From contig NZ_AUIU01000012.1 in assembly GCF_000423865.1 (NCBI RefSeq), forward strand, positions 242,518-306,517: DNA of 64,000 nt, read 5' to 3'. Positions 26,686 through 36,088 of this stretch are shown here, piece after piece (positions within the stretch are counted from its first letter, which is position 1; each line of letters starts with the position of its first letter). Under the pieces are notes generated by a model, which had not been told where the DNA came from, searched no databases, and worked only from the letters and a program-made list of their open reading frames with translations. The DNA comes from Thermodesulfovibrio thiophilus DSM 17215 (lineage in GTDB: Bacteria; Nitrospirota; Thermodesulfovibrionia; Thermodesulfovibrionales; Thermodesulfovibrionaceae). The position numbers were made by a program, and so were the translations under genes.

Positions 26686-27678
26686 ATGAAAGTGCTTGTC
26701 ACTGGGGGAGCCGGTTTTCTTGGTAGTGATTTTGTCAGATTGGCGGCAAGAAAGGGATGGAAAGTTACAGTAGTTGATAAACTAACATATGCTGGAGATA
26801 TGGACAGACTTAAACCAATTCAGGACAGAATAGATTTTTACAATACTGACATACTGGACAAAGAAGAGTTAAAAAGGATATTTGAAAAGAAAAAACCTGA
26901 AGCAGTATTACATTTTGCTGCAGAAACGAATATAGACAGGTCAGTTACAGAACCAAATATATTTATGGAAACCAATATTATAGGCACAATATATCTTCTA
27001 GAGCTTGTCAAATATTTTGAAGTAGGAAGGTTTTTCAATATTACATCTTATGAAGAATATGGTGAAATTAAAGAAGGAGAAAGAGATGAAGACTGTCCTT
27101 TAAATCCTCGTTCACCTTATGCAGTGAGTAAAGCCTCTGCAGATATGCTCGGACAGGTTTACTGGAGGGCTTTAAAACTTCCTGTGATTACTGTCAGATT
27201 ATGCAGTATCTATGGACCATGGCAAAATCCTGAAAGACTTATTCCTATGACGATTCTTAAGGCATTGAGAAATGACCAGATTCCAGTTTATGGTACAGGT
27301 GAGATTATTCGTGAATGGCTTTATCTGTGTGATTGTATACGTGCTATTTTTACACTTCTTGAAAAGGGAAAACCAGGTGAAGTATACAACATTGGAAGCG
27401 GCGAAAGATTCAAAGTGATTGATATTGTTAAGCAAATTCTTGAACTACTTGAAAAACCTGACAGTCTAATAAAATATCTGCCAGATCGTCCTGGACATGA
27501 AAAACGAATTGCAATAATGAGCGAAAAAATAAAAAATAGCACAAGCTGGGCACCTACAACAAAGTTTGACTCAGGACTAAAATCCACAATTGAATGGAAT
27601 TTAAAAAACAGAACATGGCTTTTTAAAAAGCTATTTTATTACGAAGATTTATGGAGCAGGATTTACAAAGAGGAGTAA
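26686..27678 (+). CDS. NAD-dependent epimerase/dehydratase (RmlB-like extended SDR)
   Basis: This 330-residue short-chain dehydrogenase has the Rossmann loop GGAGFLGSDF, LHFAAETNIDRS, the active-site pair Tyr-x3-Lys in YAVSKASAD, and GTGEIIREWLYLCDCIRA. It resembles dTDP-glucose 4,6-dehydratase, but the catalytic Asp-Glu of that enzyme (TDEVYG) reads SYEEYG here: Asp is Tyr and Glu is kept. A nucleotide-sugar epimerase or decarboxylase is therefore as likely as a dehydratase. It overlaps the next gene by 28 nt. Confidence 0.8.
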   Translation: MKVLVTGGAGFLGSDFVRLAARKGWKVTVVDKLTYAGDMDRLKPIQDRIDFYNTDILDKEELKRIFEKKKPEAVLHFAAETNIDRSVTEPNIFMETNIIGTIYLLELVKYFEVGRFFNITSYEEYGEIKEGERDEDCPLNPRSPYAVSKASADMLGQVYWRALKLPVITVRLCSIYGPWQNPERLIPMTILKALRNDQIPVYGTGEIIREWLYLCDCIRAIFTLLEKGKPGEVYNIGSGERFKVIDIVKQILELLEKPDSLIKYLPDRPGHEKRIAIMSEKIKNSTSWAPTTKFDSGLKSTIEWNLKNRTWLFKKLFYYEDLWSRIYKEE

Positions 27679-28409
27679 AATATCACATCGGAACATCTGG
27701 CTGGCAGTATGGGCACTGGAAAGGGATATTTTATCCAGAAGATTTAAAACCATCTGAATGGTTTTCATTTTACTGTAAATATTTTTCAACAGTTGAAATA
27801 AATGTTACATTTTACAGGGACGTAGAACCTTCTACATTTCAAAAATGGTACTCTTTATCACCGGCAGAATTCCTATTTTCAATAAAAATGTCAAGGCAGA
27901 TAACACATTTTAAAAAGCTTAAAGTAGACAAATCTCTTGTGGATTATTTTCTTGACAGATATGGGACATTAAAAGACAAACTCGGAGTTATTTTAATTCA
28001 GCTTCCTCCGAGTTTAAAATTCGACATATCATTAATCAGTGATTTTTTATTAATTCTTGATAAAAAATACAAATACACCATGGAAGTAAGAAACAAGACA
28101 TTTATAAACGATAAATTCTTTGAGATATTGAAAGAACACAGCATAGCCTCCTGCATTGCAGATTCAGCTGGAAAATTTCCATATTGTGAAGCAGTTACAG
28201 CAGATTTTGTTTATGCAAGATTACATGGCTCACAACATCTTTATGCTTCTGAGTACACAATAGAGGAACTGAATAAATGGGCTAATAAAATTAAACAATG
28301 GGCTTGTGAAACTTATGTTTATTTTGACAATGACTATATGGGCTATGCAGTAAAGAATGGTTTAAAACTGAAAGAACTTCTTATTTGCACTTACCCTGTT
28401 CAAAAATAG
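27651..28409 (+). CDS. DUF72 (YecE-like) TIM-barrel protein
   Basis: The start of this 252-residue protein, YHIGTSGWQYGHWKGIFYP, followed by FSTVEINVTFYR and FLFSIKMSRQITH, is characteristic of the DUF72/YecE family. EVRNKTF and VYARLHGSQ are further conserved sites. The biochemical role is unknown. It starts inside the epimerase gene (28-nt overlap) and its end overlaps the convergent VKOR gene by 29 nt. Confidence 0.88.
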   Translation: MEQDLQRGVKYHIGTSGWQYGHWKGIFYPEDLKPSEWFSFYCKYFSTVEINVTFYRDVEPSTFQKWYSLSPAEFLFSIKMSRQITHFKKLKVDKSLVDYFLDRYGTLKDKLGVILIQLPPSLKFDISLISDFLLILDKKYKYTMEVRNKTFINDKFFEILKEHSIASCIADSAGKFPYCEAVTADFVYARLHGSQHLYASEYTIEELNKWANKIKQWACETYVYFDNDYMGYAVKNGLKLKELLICTYPVQK

Positions 28410-29151
28410 GACAGAGTCCTTCTTCGTTCGTATGTTTTGCAGGAAGTTTTGCAATAAGATAGTCCTTTATGTTTTCTTTGCCTAGTATGAGGTGCTTACG
28501 CATTCCTTCATCACAAAAGAGAACAGGGACTGAGTTAATATTAAGTGCTTTAAAAGTACCGCTAAGATGGCTAACCTCAACAGGAGTAACAGGCAGTTTA
28601 TACTGTTTGCAAAACTGAATCACTTCTTCACAATTAGGGCAACTCTTTGAATAGACAAGTACATACTGGCTTGCAGGAAAGTTTCCGATTTGAGGATTCA
28701 CAAGATAAGTAACAAAAAATACAGATACAAATGCAACAAAAGCAAAGATTAATTCTTTATCTCCCTGAATAAACTTTATCAGTGTCGCTATAGTTATGAG
28801 AGTAAAAACAGTAAGACAAAAAACACATATCTCATGGATTATAAAAAGTTGGAAACCAACAAGATATCCCTCAACACACATAGCTGAAATAAGAATTAAC
28901 AAATGAATATTATTTAATATCCGGTGTTTACTCAATGAAATAAATAATAAACTTCCAAAAAGCACCACTCCAATGATAAGAAGCACTAAATCTCCTCCTT
29001 TAACAAAAGACTCAACAATACGACAGCCTCCTGTAGTGCAAAGACTTTTTCCGAGAAAATGAGAAATAAGCTCAGCAGAAGCGAGCAATAAACCGAAAAG
29101 ATAAATTAAACTAACTGCATTAGATTTTTTAAGGTTTGACTTAAGTTTCAT
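28381..29151 (-). CDS. Vitamin K epoxide reductase (VKOR) family protein fused to a thioredoxin-like domain
   Basis: Residues 1-165 form a four- to five-helix VKOR domain with the loop cysteines of CTTGGCR and the active-site CVFC. Residues 180-256 are a glutaredoxin/thioredoxin-like domain with SCPNC. VKOR proteins reoxidise DsbA-type thiol oxidases, passing electrons to quinones. The window also encodes a Sec-containing DsbA-like protein (37892-38488), a possible partner. Its start diverges from the sirtuin gene 24 nt away. Confidence 0.85.
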   Translation of the reverse strand: MKLKSNLKKSNAVSLIYLFGLLLASAELISHFLGKSLCTTGGCRIVESFVKGGDLVLLIIGVVLFGSLLFISLSKHRILNNIHLLILISAMCVEGYLVGFQLFIIHEICVFCLTVFTLITIATLIKFIQGDKELIFAFVAFVSVFFVTYLVNPQIGNFPASQYVLVYSKSCPNCEEVIQFCKQYKLPVTPVEVSHLSGTFKALNINSVPVLFCDEGMRKHLILGKENIKDYLIAKLPAKHTNEEGLCPIFEQGKCK

Positions 29152-29174
29152 AAATTTAATATAACTTAAAAAAT

Positions 29175-29936
29175 ATGAATTATCAAGAAAAAATTGAAAA
29201 AACAGTAGAGTTTATTAAAAACTCCACTTATGCTGTAGCACTTACAGGTGCTGGAGTCTCTACAGAATCCGGGATTCCCGATTTTCGCTCTCCTAGAGGA
29301 TTATGGCAGAGGTTCAAAATGATAACATTTGATGAGTTTATTATAAATAGACAGGCACGACAGGAGTTCTGGGAAATGAAAAAAGAGCTTCTACCTGAAC
29401 TCCTTAATGCAAAACCCAATGAAGCTCACTATGCTCTTGCAAAGCTTGAAAAAATGGGGTTACTGAAGTATGTAATCACTCAAAATATTGACGGACTTCA
29501 CCAATTGGCAGGAAGCAAACAGGTTATAGAAATACACGGGAATAACCGTGAAGCCCTGTGTATTGATTGTGGAAGATTCTATAAAATCGAAGAAATCATC
29601 GAATTTTTGAAAGAAGACATAGCTGATGTAAGATGTTCAAACTGTGGTGGCGTAATAAAACCAAAAATAATATTTTTCGGAGAATCAATGCCTGAGCGTG
29701 AATTTAACCTGGCTCAAACAGCATCCTCTCAGTGTGATTTAATGCTGGTTGTTGGAACATCTCTACAGGTTTACCCTGCAGCAGGACTTCCTCAATTAGC
29801 CTATCACTCCGGCGCAAAATTGATATTTATAAATCAAACAGAAACACCAATGGATGAGCTGGCTGAAGTCGTTATTCATGAAAAAGCAGGGAAAGCTTTA
29901 GGAGACATCTTAAAGGAGTTTAAGCGCGGGTGTTAA
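29175..29936 (+). CDS. NAD-dependent protein deacylase, sirtuin
   Basis: This 253-residue Sir2 protein has GAGVSTESGIPDFR (NAD binding), TQNIDGLHQLAG, the catalytic His in IEIHGN, zinc ligands CIDC and CSNC, and VVGTSLQVYPAAGL. It removes acyl groups from lysines. No Shine-Dalgarno is visible before the ATG; TATAAC at 29160-29165 sits 9 nt upstream, suggesting a leaderless mRNA. Confidence 0.93.
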   Translation: MNYQEKIEKTVEFIKNSTYAVALTGAGVSTESGIPDFRSPRGLWQRFKMITFDEFIINRQARQEFWEMKKELLPELLNAKPNEAHYALAKLEKMGLLKYVITQNIDGLHQLAGSKQVIEIHGNNREALCIDCGRFYKIEEIIEFLKEDIADVRCSNCGGVIKPKIIFFGESMPEREFNLAQTASSQCDLMLVVGTSLQVYPAAGLPQLAYHSGAKLIFINQTETPMDELAEVVIHEKAGKALGDILKEFKRGC

Positions 29937-30079
29937 AGTAGATTTATATGCAATTTGTTATTTCATCACTATCACTATATTTATAAAAAATTCTTACTAA
30001 TTGACTTTTAATTTGGAAATTTAATAAATTATATTTTTAAGCTAAATTGAACGCAATTAAATCATTATAAGTGTAATAT

Positions 30080-31060
30080 ATGCATATAAAAAAAAATAAA
30101 TTAATCTCGAATTTTAAAAAAATTACAAATAATTTAAAATTTTATTTGCCAATTATTTTATGTTTTACACTTTTAAGTTTCAATAACTCCTCAGGAGAGA
30201 CGTTTTCACTTTCCAATAGTATTTCACTTGTAGGAAGCATTAAAACTCACATAGTAAACAAGGGTGAGTCTTTAATCGAAATAGCCAGACATTATGATTT
30301 AGGTTACAACGAAATAGTTGATGCTAACCCAGAATTTGATCCTTTTGTTCCTGAAGAAGGAAGTAAAGTTATAATTCCAACATTCTGGATTTTACCTGAA
30401 AAACAAAATAACTTTCATGGAATTATTATAAATCTTTCTGAAATGAGACTCTATTATTTTTATAAAAAAGGCAAAGAAGAATTAGTTACAACATTTCCAA
30501 TTGGTATAGGTGATGATGGAGTTGAAACTCCACTGGGTAAATTTAAAATATCTCATAAAATTATCAATCCTCCATGGTATGTACCTGAATCAATCAAAAA
30601 AGAAAGGCCTGAACTTCCTGCAGTTGTACCGCCGGGGCCTGATAATCCATTGGGGACACATGCAATGAGGCTATCAGGATTGAGCTATTTAATTCACGGA
30701 ACAAACAGACCCTGGGCTGTTGGTAGAAAAGTTACACATGGATGCATCAGACTTTATCCTGAAGATATTCCTCAACTGTTTGATATGGTTCCTGTTGGAA
30801 CTGAAGTAATAATTGTTAGGCAGCCTGTAAAAGTAGCTAAAATTAATAATGATGTTTATGTTGAAGTTCATAGAGATGATCAGCTACAGAATTTTGATTA
30901 TCTTCAGAATGCAATGGAACAACTTGCCAAAAAAGGAATTTTAAAATATGTAGATACTTTCAAACTTTATAGTGTAATCAAACAAAAAACTGGCATTCCA
31001 ACATCTGTAAGCATTAAAAATAAAGAGCCACAGCTCCTATTACAGGAACCGTGGCTCTGA
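30080..31060 (+). CDS. LysM-containing L,D-transpeptidase (YkuD/ErfK family)
   Basis: The 326-residue protein has an N-terminal signal/membrane segment (residues about 18-36), a LysM peptidoglycan-binding motif (HIVNKGESLIEIARHYDL, about 53-70), and a YkuD catalytic domain with HGTNRPWAVGRKVTHGCIR, whose Cys is the nucleophile. It makes 3-3 peptidoglycan cross-links or anchors envelope proteins. The downstream convergent Lpp-like lipoprotein could be a substrate (inference). A TATAAG box lies 8 nt before the ATG and no Shine-Dalgarno is seen. Confidence 0.9.
   Translation: MHIKKNKLISNFKKITNNLKFYLPIILCFTLLSFNNSSGETFSLSNSISLVGSIKTHIVNKGESLIEIARHYDLGYNEIVDANPEFDPFVPEEGSKVIIPTFWILPEKQNNFHGIIINLSEMRLYYFYKKGKEELVTTFPIGIGDDGVETPLGKFKISHKIINPPWYVPESIKKERPELPAVVPPGPDNPLGTHAMRLSGLSYLIHGTNRPWAVGRKVTHGCIRLYPEDIPQLFDMVPVGTEVIIVRQPVKVAKINNDVYVEVHRDDQLQNFDYLQNAMEQLAKKGILKYVDTFKLYSVIKQKTGIPTSVSIKNKEPQLLLQEPWL
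31024..31058 (-). terminator. Terminator of the small lipoprotein gene, inside the L,D-transpeptidase 3' end
   Basis: AGAGCCAC (31024-31031) pairs with GTGGCTCT (31051-31058), with further inner pairing. On the minus strand the stem is followed by TTATTTTTA. It lies in the last codons of the convergent gene. Confidence 0.65.
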
Positions 31061-31072
31061 AAAAATTCAAAA

Positions 31073-31381
31073 TTACTTCTTTTGCTGAAGTTCAAAGGCT
31101 TTACCTGCTTTCTCTGCAGCAGCTTCAGCTCTCTTTGCTGCGTCATCTGCTTTCTGTGCGGCAGCTTCAGCTCTCCTTGTTGCATCATCTGCTGCTGTTG
31201 TTGATTCACCAGCTTTCTTTTCAAGAGCACTAACCCTGGCGTCAAGATTGTTTACTTGGCTTTCTAACTTTCCAATTCTGTCAGCAAGAGGATCGGTCTG
31301 CTGTTTAACATAATCCTTTGACGCACAACCAAAGGCAAAAGTAAACATAACAGCTATTACTAATACTAGAACTTTTTTCAT
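31073..31381 (-). CDS. Small Lpp/alanine-zipper-like lipoprotein
   Basis: This 102-residue protein has a signal peptide ending FTFAFGC, a lipobox-like site with Cys19 as the acylated residue. A heptad-patterned coiled coil (DRIGKLESQVNNLDARVSALEK) and an Ala-rich repetitive tail follow, with AEAAAQKADDAAKRAEAAA-type repeats. It resembles Lpp-type outer-membrane lipoproteins that form trimers. AAAGGAGG precedes the ATG. The gene is monocistronic, with a terminator directly behind it. Confidence 0.8.
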   Translation of the reverse strand: MKKVLVLVIAVMFTFAFGCASKDYVKQQTDPLADRIGKLESQVNNLDARVSALEKKAGESTTAADDATRRAEAAAQKADDAAKRAEAAAEKAGKAFELQQKK

Positions 31382-31442
31382 CCTCTTTCACCTCCTTTCT
31401 AAAAAAACTTTAATATAACTTTACATTAAAATGTAAAAAATT

Positions 31443-32534
31443 TCAACCTGTTTCTATATGTCCTTCTATTAAAATATCGTTTGCAAGCCTTTTTATTTTC
31501 AAATCTTTAATTATAAAAGCTTCATCAAGATTTTTATAAACCTTTCCTCCCACACTGGGATAGGATTGTGCCCCACCGATTATCTTGGGAGCAATAAAAA
31601 TCATTATCTTATCCACAATGCCATTCCACAGAGCATAAGAATTCAATGAAGAACCGCCTTCAATCATAACAGACATTATATGCCTCTTAGCCAATTCTTC
31701 CATAAGCCATTTTAAATCTACTTTATCAGAAGAAAAATGTATCACCTCTATTCCTTTCTGTCTTAAACATTCCAATTTACTATTTTTCAACTTTCTTTCA
31801 TTAACCACTACTATTGTATCTGGAGGAGGATTATAAACATGATAGTTCAAAGGAATTTTAAGTTCAGGGTCTATTATAACTCTAACAGGATTTTTAGAAT
31901 CTTTGACTCTGGCTGTAAATAAAGGATTATCCTTTAAAATAGTACCATATGCAGAAAGTATAGCATCTACCCTTCCACGCATTATATGAACCAGTTTTCT
32001 TGATTTTTCTGATGTAATCCATTTGGATTCACCAGACGGAGTTGCTATCTTACCATCAAGCGTCATCGCTATTTTAAGAATTACAAAAGGAGTATTTGTC
32101 GTTATATACTTTATATAAAACTCGTTTAATTTTTTTGCTTCATCTTCAAGAATTCCTTCTATAACTTCAATTTTATTATTTCTTAAAATTTCTATACCCT
32201 TCCCTGATACCTTTGGATTAGGATCTTTCATAGCAATAACAACTCTTTTAATACCTGAATTGATTATTGCATCTGTACATGGAGGAGTTTTTTTATCTCT
32301 GTGACAACAGGGTTCAAGATTCACATAAAGAGTTGCACCTTTAATTGATTGTTTTGCATTCATGATGGCTTCAGCTTCAGCATGAGGCAAGCCTGCTTTT
32401 TTATGAAAACCTCTCGATATTATTTCTCCATTTTTTACAATAACCGCACCAACCATTGGATTGGGAGAGGTTTTCCAGCCTGCTTTTTTTGCAAGAAGCA
32501 GAGCTTTTTTCATAAAAAATCTATCATCTCTCAT
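31443..32534 (-). CDS. ribD: Bifunctional riboflavin deaminase-reductase
   Basis: This 363-residue protein joins an N-terminal CMP/dCMP-type deaminase (HAEAEAI and PCCHRDKKTPPC zinc motifs, residues 50-85) to a C-terminal reductase domain (from about 145, with VILKIAMTLDGKIATPSGESKW, cited in part, and MIEGGSSLNSYAL). It catalyses two steps from the GTP cyclohydrolase II product to the ribitylamino-pyrimidine. No other rib gene is in the window and no FMN riboswitch is visible upstream. Confidence 0.93.
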   Translation of the reverse strand: MRDDRFFMKKALLLAKKAGWKTSPNPMVGAVIVKNGEIISRGFHKKAGLPHAEAEAIMNAKQSIKGATLYVNLEPCCHRDKKTPPCTDAIINSGIKRVVIAMKDPNPKVSGKGIEILRNNKIEVIEGILEDEAKKLNEFYIKYITTNTPFVILKIAMTLDGKIATPSGESKWITSEKSRKLVHIMRGRVDAILSAYGTILKDNPLFTARVKDSKNPVRVIIDPELKIPLNYHVYNPPPDTIVVVNERKLKNSKLECLRQKGIEVIHFSSDKVDLKWLMEELAKRHIMSVMIEGGSSLNSYALWNGIVDKIMIFIAPKIIGGAQSYPSVGGKVYKNLDEAFIIKDLKIKRLANDILIEGHIETG

Positions 32535-32642
32535 ATTTCCACCTGATACATCGTAAATTAAAAAATTAATTAGTTCTTAACACATTTTATATCAAAAAAT
32601 TGATTGATTTTTTCTAAATTAATTTTTTATAATATCACCGCT

Positions 32643-33185
32643 ATGAATCTATTCACCCAGAAAGAACAGCTCAAGTCCATTATAGAATCTATATTATTCA
32701 TAGCAGAAAAGCCTGTGTCAATAAAAATTCTAAAAACTATTTTAAATATATCAGAAAATCACATTAAAGAAGTAATTAATGAATTAATTAATGAATATAA
32801 ATCACGAAATTCAGGAATCATCATTATAAATATAGAAGATTCCTATCAAATGGTTACAAATCCCGAAAATGCTGATTGGATAAAAATTTTTAAAAATTTG
32901 AATGCAAATAATAAACTGTCTGAGCAAGCTTTTGAAACTCTGGCTATCATTGCTTATAAACAACCTATCACCAAAGCAGAAGTAGAAAAAATAAGAAATG
33001 TAAATTCTGATTATGCTATCAAAAGTCTTATAGAAAAAAAGCTTATAAAAATTGTAGGGAAAAAAGATGTACCTGGCAGACCCTTTCTTTATGTTACAAC
33101 AAAGGAATTTTTAAAACTTTTCGGTCTTTCAAGTTTAAGTGAACTGCCAGGGTTCTATGAGTTACAAAAGATAAATGCAGCTTGA
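32643..33185 (+). CDS. scpB: Segregation and condensation protein B
   Basis: The protein of 180 residues has the two winged-helix domains of ScpB: ESILFIAEKPVSIKIL at the start and QAFETLAIIAYKQPITKAEVE, then KDVPGRPFLYVTT. It works with Smc and ScpA in chromosome compaction. ATG 32643 is chosen because the family starts close to it; an in-frame TTG at 32604 would place the -10 box (TATAAT, 32628-32633) inside the gene. The box is 9 nt before the ATG and no Shine-Dalgarno is present. Confidence 0.9.
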   Translation: MNLFTQKEQLKSIIESILFIAEKPVSIKILKTILNISENHIKEVINELINEYKSRNSGIIIINIEDSYQMVTNPENADWIKIFKNLNANNKLSEQAFETLAIIAYKQPITKAEVEKIRNVNSDYAIKSLIEKKLIKIVGKKDVPGRPFLYVTTKEFLKLFGLSSLSELPGFYELQKINAA

Positions 33186-33196
33186 GGAGGTGACTT

Positions 33197-34153
33197 ATGA
33201 GTAAAAAAATAACTTTTTTTATATCAGTATTGCTTCTTTTGCCCTGCCTTGTTTTTGCACAAACATATACTGTAAAAAAAGGTGACAACATCTGGCAAAT
33301 TTCAAAAAAATTTAATATCTCTGTGAATGAAATTAAAAAAACAAATAATTTAAAAAATAATAAATTACAAATAGGAATGAAATTAGAAATACCTGACAAA
33401 GATAATAAAGTGACACAAAACCCAAACGAACTCAAAAATAATAATACTGAAGCAAAGTATCATATAGTGAAAAAAGGCGAAACTCTTTCTAAAATCGCCA
33501 GAATATATAATACTTCAGTTAATGAGATCAAAAAAATTAATAAACTTCAAAACAATAAGCTTAATATAGGACAAAAACTCATTGTAAAAGCTCCGGGAAA
33601 AACGCAGGAAAATCTTTCAACAAAAAAGGATGAAAAAATTCCTGTATTAGCCACTGCAAAAGTTGATATTAATAACAAAATAGAAGAAATTGATTCGCTG
33701 AAGCAAAATGAAGATTTATCTCAGTTAAGTATGACAGACAGGCTTATTTTATTTGCAAAAAAAATGCTTCATCTGCCATATAGATTTGGTGGAAATAGTT
33801 TTAGCGGACTTGATTGTTCATTTTTTGTAAAAAAAGTCTATTCCATGGTTGGCTTTAATCTGCCAAGAAGTGCCAGAGAACAGTTTACAGTTGGAATACC
33901 GGTATCAAAAAGTGAACTTCAACCTGGAGACCTTGTATTTTTTAAAACCTATGCTAGATTTCCATCACATGTAGGAATATATATTGGAGATAACTTATTT
34001 ATTCATGCATCAAGCAGATCAAAAAAGATTACAATTGACAGCCTGGAGGCACCTTATTATATAAGTAGGTTTATCGGTGCCAAAAGAATAATTGATGCTG
34101 ATAAAGAATCAGTTGAAAAGGCTCTAGAAAAAGTAAAAAACAACGAAACTTAG
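33197..34153 (+). CDS. NlpC/P60 peptidoglycan endopeptidase with two LysM domains
   Basis: This 318-residue exported protein has a signal peptide (to VFAQ, residue 22), two LysM domains (about 23-67 and 91-135, each with KKGxxxxxIxxxxNxSVNEIKK-like spacing) and a C-terminal NlpC/P60 domain: GGNSFSGLDCSFFVKK with the nucleophile Cys and a later HVGIYIGDNLFIHA His. It would cleave peptide cross-links. GAGGAGG precedes the ATG; it follows scpB by 11 nt, probably without functional link. Confidence 0.9.
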   Translation: MSKKITFFISVLLLLPCLVFAQTYTVKKGDNIWQISKKFNISVNEIKKTNNLKNNKLQIGMKLEIPDKDNKVTQNPNELKNNNTEAKYHIVKKGETLSKIARIYNTSVNEIKKINKLQNNKLNIGQKLIVKAPGKTQENLSTKKDEKIPVLATAKVDINNKIEEIDSLKQNEDLSQLSMTDRLILFAKKMLHLPYRFGGNSFSGLDCSFFVKKVYSMVGFNLPRSAREQFTVGIPVSKSELQPGDLVFFKTYARFPSHVGIYIGDNLFIHASSRSKKITIDSLEAPYYISRFIGAKRIIDADKESVEKALEKVKNNET

Positions 34154-36084
34154 TTTTTATAAATAATTTTCCCCATATCACGGGTATCATATCCACCAAG
34201 AGACTTTACAGTTTCTCTGAATTCTTCATCTTCTTTTATAATATTTAAAACCGATTTAACTGTTGAAAGATCAAGAAATTCCTGCGGAATTAAAATATCA
34301 TATCTTTCTTCAGTAACAGGTATAAAATCAAGTCCGAGTGCTTGTGCAGCAGATAGTATGCCAAGCCCAACATCAGCTCTTCCTGTGAGTACTGCTGATG
34401 CTATACCCATATGTGTATACTCATCCCTGTCGTATCCTTTTATCTTTGATGGATCAATTCCAAGTTCCTTTAAATGTTTGTCAAGTAAAAGTCTTGTTCC
34501 AGATCCAGCCTGCCTATTTATAAAAACCACATCGTCACGAGCAAGGTCTTCAAATCCTTTAATACCTTTTGGGTTTCCCTTCTTAACAATAAAGCCCTGA
34601 ATACGATAAACAAGATTAAACAGTACAACTTTCTTTTCAGGCATCAAGCGTTTAATAAATGGAATATTATACTCCCCTGTTTGCTCATCAAGTAAATGTG
34701 TACCTGCAATGTGTGCCTCACCATTTTTTATTGCCACAAGACCACCCATTGAACCAACATGAGCACTGGAAAGTGTCACATCAGGATAATGCTTTCTTAC
34801 AAAGTTATAAAGCACATCCAGTGTATTATCATGGCTTCCAATACAGACTACTGTATTATCAATTTCTTCCCTTGTTCTCCATAAATTGACAGCAATTTCA
34901 GTTCCCTGAGAAAATCCTTCAGAACCTCTCGGAATAACAATATAACCATCAGCCCTTACAATAGACATAAGAAGCCCGGCTCCTCTACCCAATGGTGTTA
35001 CAATATATTTTTTCCCTACTCTGCCAACTTTTACCCTCACAAATTCATCAACACCTATATTTGATGAAATCTGTCTAGAAAGTATACCTTGTAGCTTTTC
35101 CTCTTTCTGTATTTTTGTACCAAGATAGAATTCCATCAAAGGTCGAACAAAAAGCTCAAAACTCAAAAAAGAAGAAACAGGATATCCAGGAATTCCTAAA
35201 ACAGGTTTATTATTCACAAACCCTGCAATGAACGGTTTACCGGGTCTTATCGCAACGCCATTTATTAAAACTTCTCCGAGTTCATTGATTACCTTGTATG
35301 TGAAATCTTCCTTACCATAACCAGAACCAGCATTTAATAAAACAATATCACATTCTTTTAAGGCATTTAAAATTGCATCTTTAATTTCTTTTTCTTCATC
35401 TCTTACAATTGAATAAATTTTTGGTTCTGCTCCTGTCTGAGTTGTTAAACTTGCAAGAACTGCTGAATTATATTCGATTAGTTGCGGAGGTTCAGGCATT
35501 TTTTCCTTTATTTTTGAAGCATCTATTAGTTCTGAACCTGTAGGAATAATGCCTATTAAGGGTTTTCTGCGGACATCTATTGTACAGATACCGCTTGCAA
35601 GAATTGCTCCAATATCAGCAGCACGTACAACGTGACTTTCAGGAATTATCAACTCTGTTGCAACAATGTCCTCTCCAATTGGTCTTACATCATTGTAAGG
35701 CGGCACAGAAGCATATATCTCTATAAAACCATCACGCAAATTAACATCTTCAACAGGAATAACAGCATCAAAACCATCAGGCAGAGGATCTCCTGTCTCA
35801 ATCCAGTGGGCATCAACACCTATCTTAAGTCTTACAGGTTCTCTTTCAGTTGCAGTGAATGTATCACGGGCTCTTAAAGCATACCCATCCATCGCAGCAG
35901 AATGAAAATATGGAGAAGAAAACTTTGCAAATACAGCCTGTGCTGTGACTCTTCCAAGAGCATTTTTTACATCGATAATCTCGCTGTCAATTGGAGTTTG
36001 TATTCTTTCTATGAAAGCCTTAAATAGTCTGCCCTTTGCCTCTTCAAGTGAGATAACTTCATGAAAAAATTTTTTACCACCCAT
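34150..36084 (-). CDS. moeA: MoeA-type molybdopterin molybdotransferase fused to a periplasmic-binding-protein-like domain
   Basis: Residues 1-410 are MoeA: SPYFHSAAMDGYALRA, TGDPLPDGFDAVIPVE, ILLNAGSGYGKEDFTY-type and GVAIRPGKPF motifs. Residues 420-640 are a substrate-binding-like domain (COG1910) with INRQAGSGTRLLLD, found fused to MoeA or to molybdate regulators. MoeA inserts Mo or W into molybdopterin. It is followed on the chromosome (upstream) by fdhE, so formate dehydrogenase maturation is the likely setting. The fused domain may sense the metal oxyanion (inference). Confidence 0.88.
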   Translation of the reverse strand: MGGKKFFHEVISLEEAKGRLFKAFIERIQTPIDSEIIDVKNALGRVTAQAVFAKFSSPYFHSAAMDGYALRARDTFTATEREPVRLKIGVDAHWIETGDPLPDGFDAVIPVEDVNLRDGFIEIYASVPPYNDVRPIGEDIVATELIIPESHVVRAADIGAILASGICTIDVRRKPLIGIIPTGSELIDASKIKEKMPEPPQLIEYNSAVLASLTTQTGAEPKIYSIVRDEEKEIKDAILNALKECDIVLLNAGSGYGKEDFTYKVINELGEVLINGVAIRPGKPFIAGFVNNKPVLGIPGYPVSSFLSFELFVRPLMEFYLGTKIQKEEKLQGILSRQISSNIGVDEFVRVKVGRVGKKYIVTPLGRGAGLLMSIVRADGYIVIPRGSEGFSQGTEIAVNLWRTREEIDNTVVCIGSHDNTLDVLYNFVRKHYPDVTLSSAHVGSMGGLVAIKNGEAHIAGTHLLDEQTGEYNIPFIKRLMPEKKVVLFNLVYRIQGFIVKKGNPKGIKGFEDLARDDVVFINRQAGSGTRLLLDKHLKELGIDPSKIKGYDRDEYTHMGIASAVLTGRADVGLGILSAAQALGLDFIPVTEERYDILIPQEFLDLSTVKSVLNIIKEDEEFRETVKSLGGYDTRDMGKIIYKN

Positions 36085-36088
36085 TACC

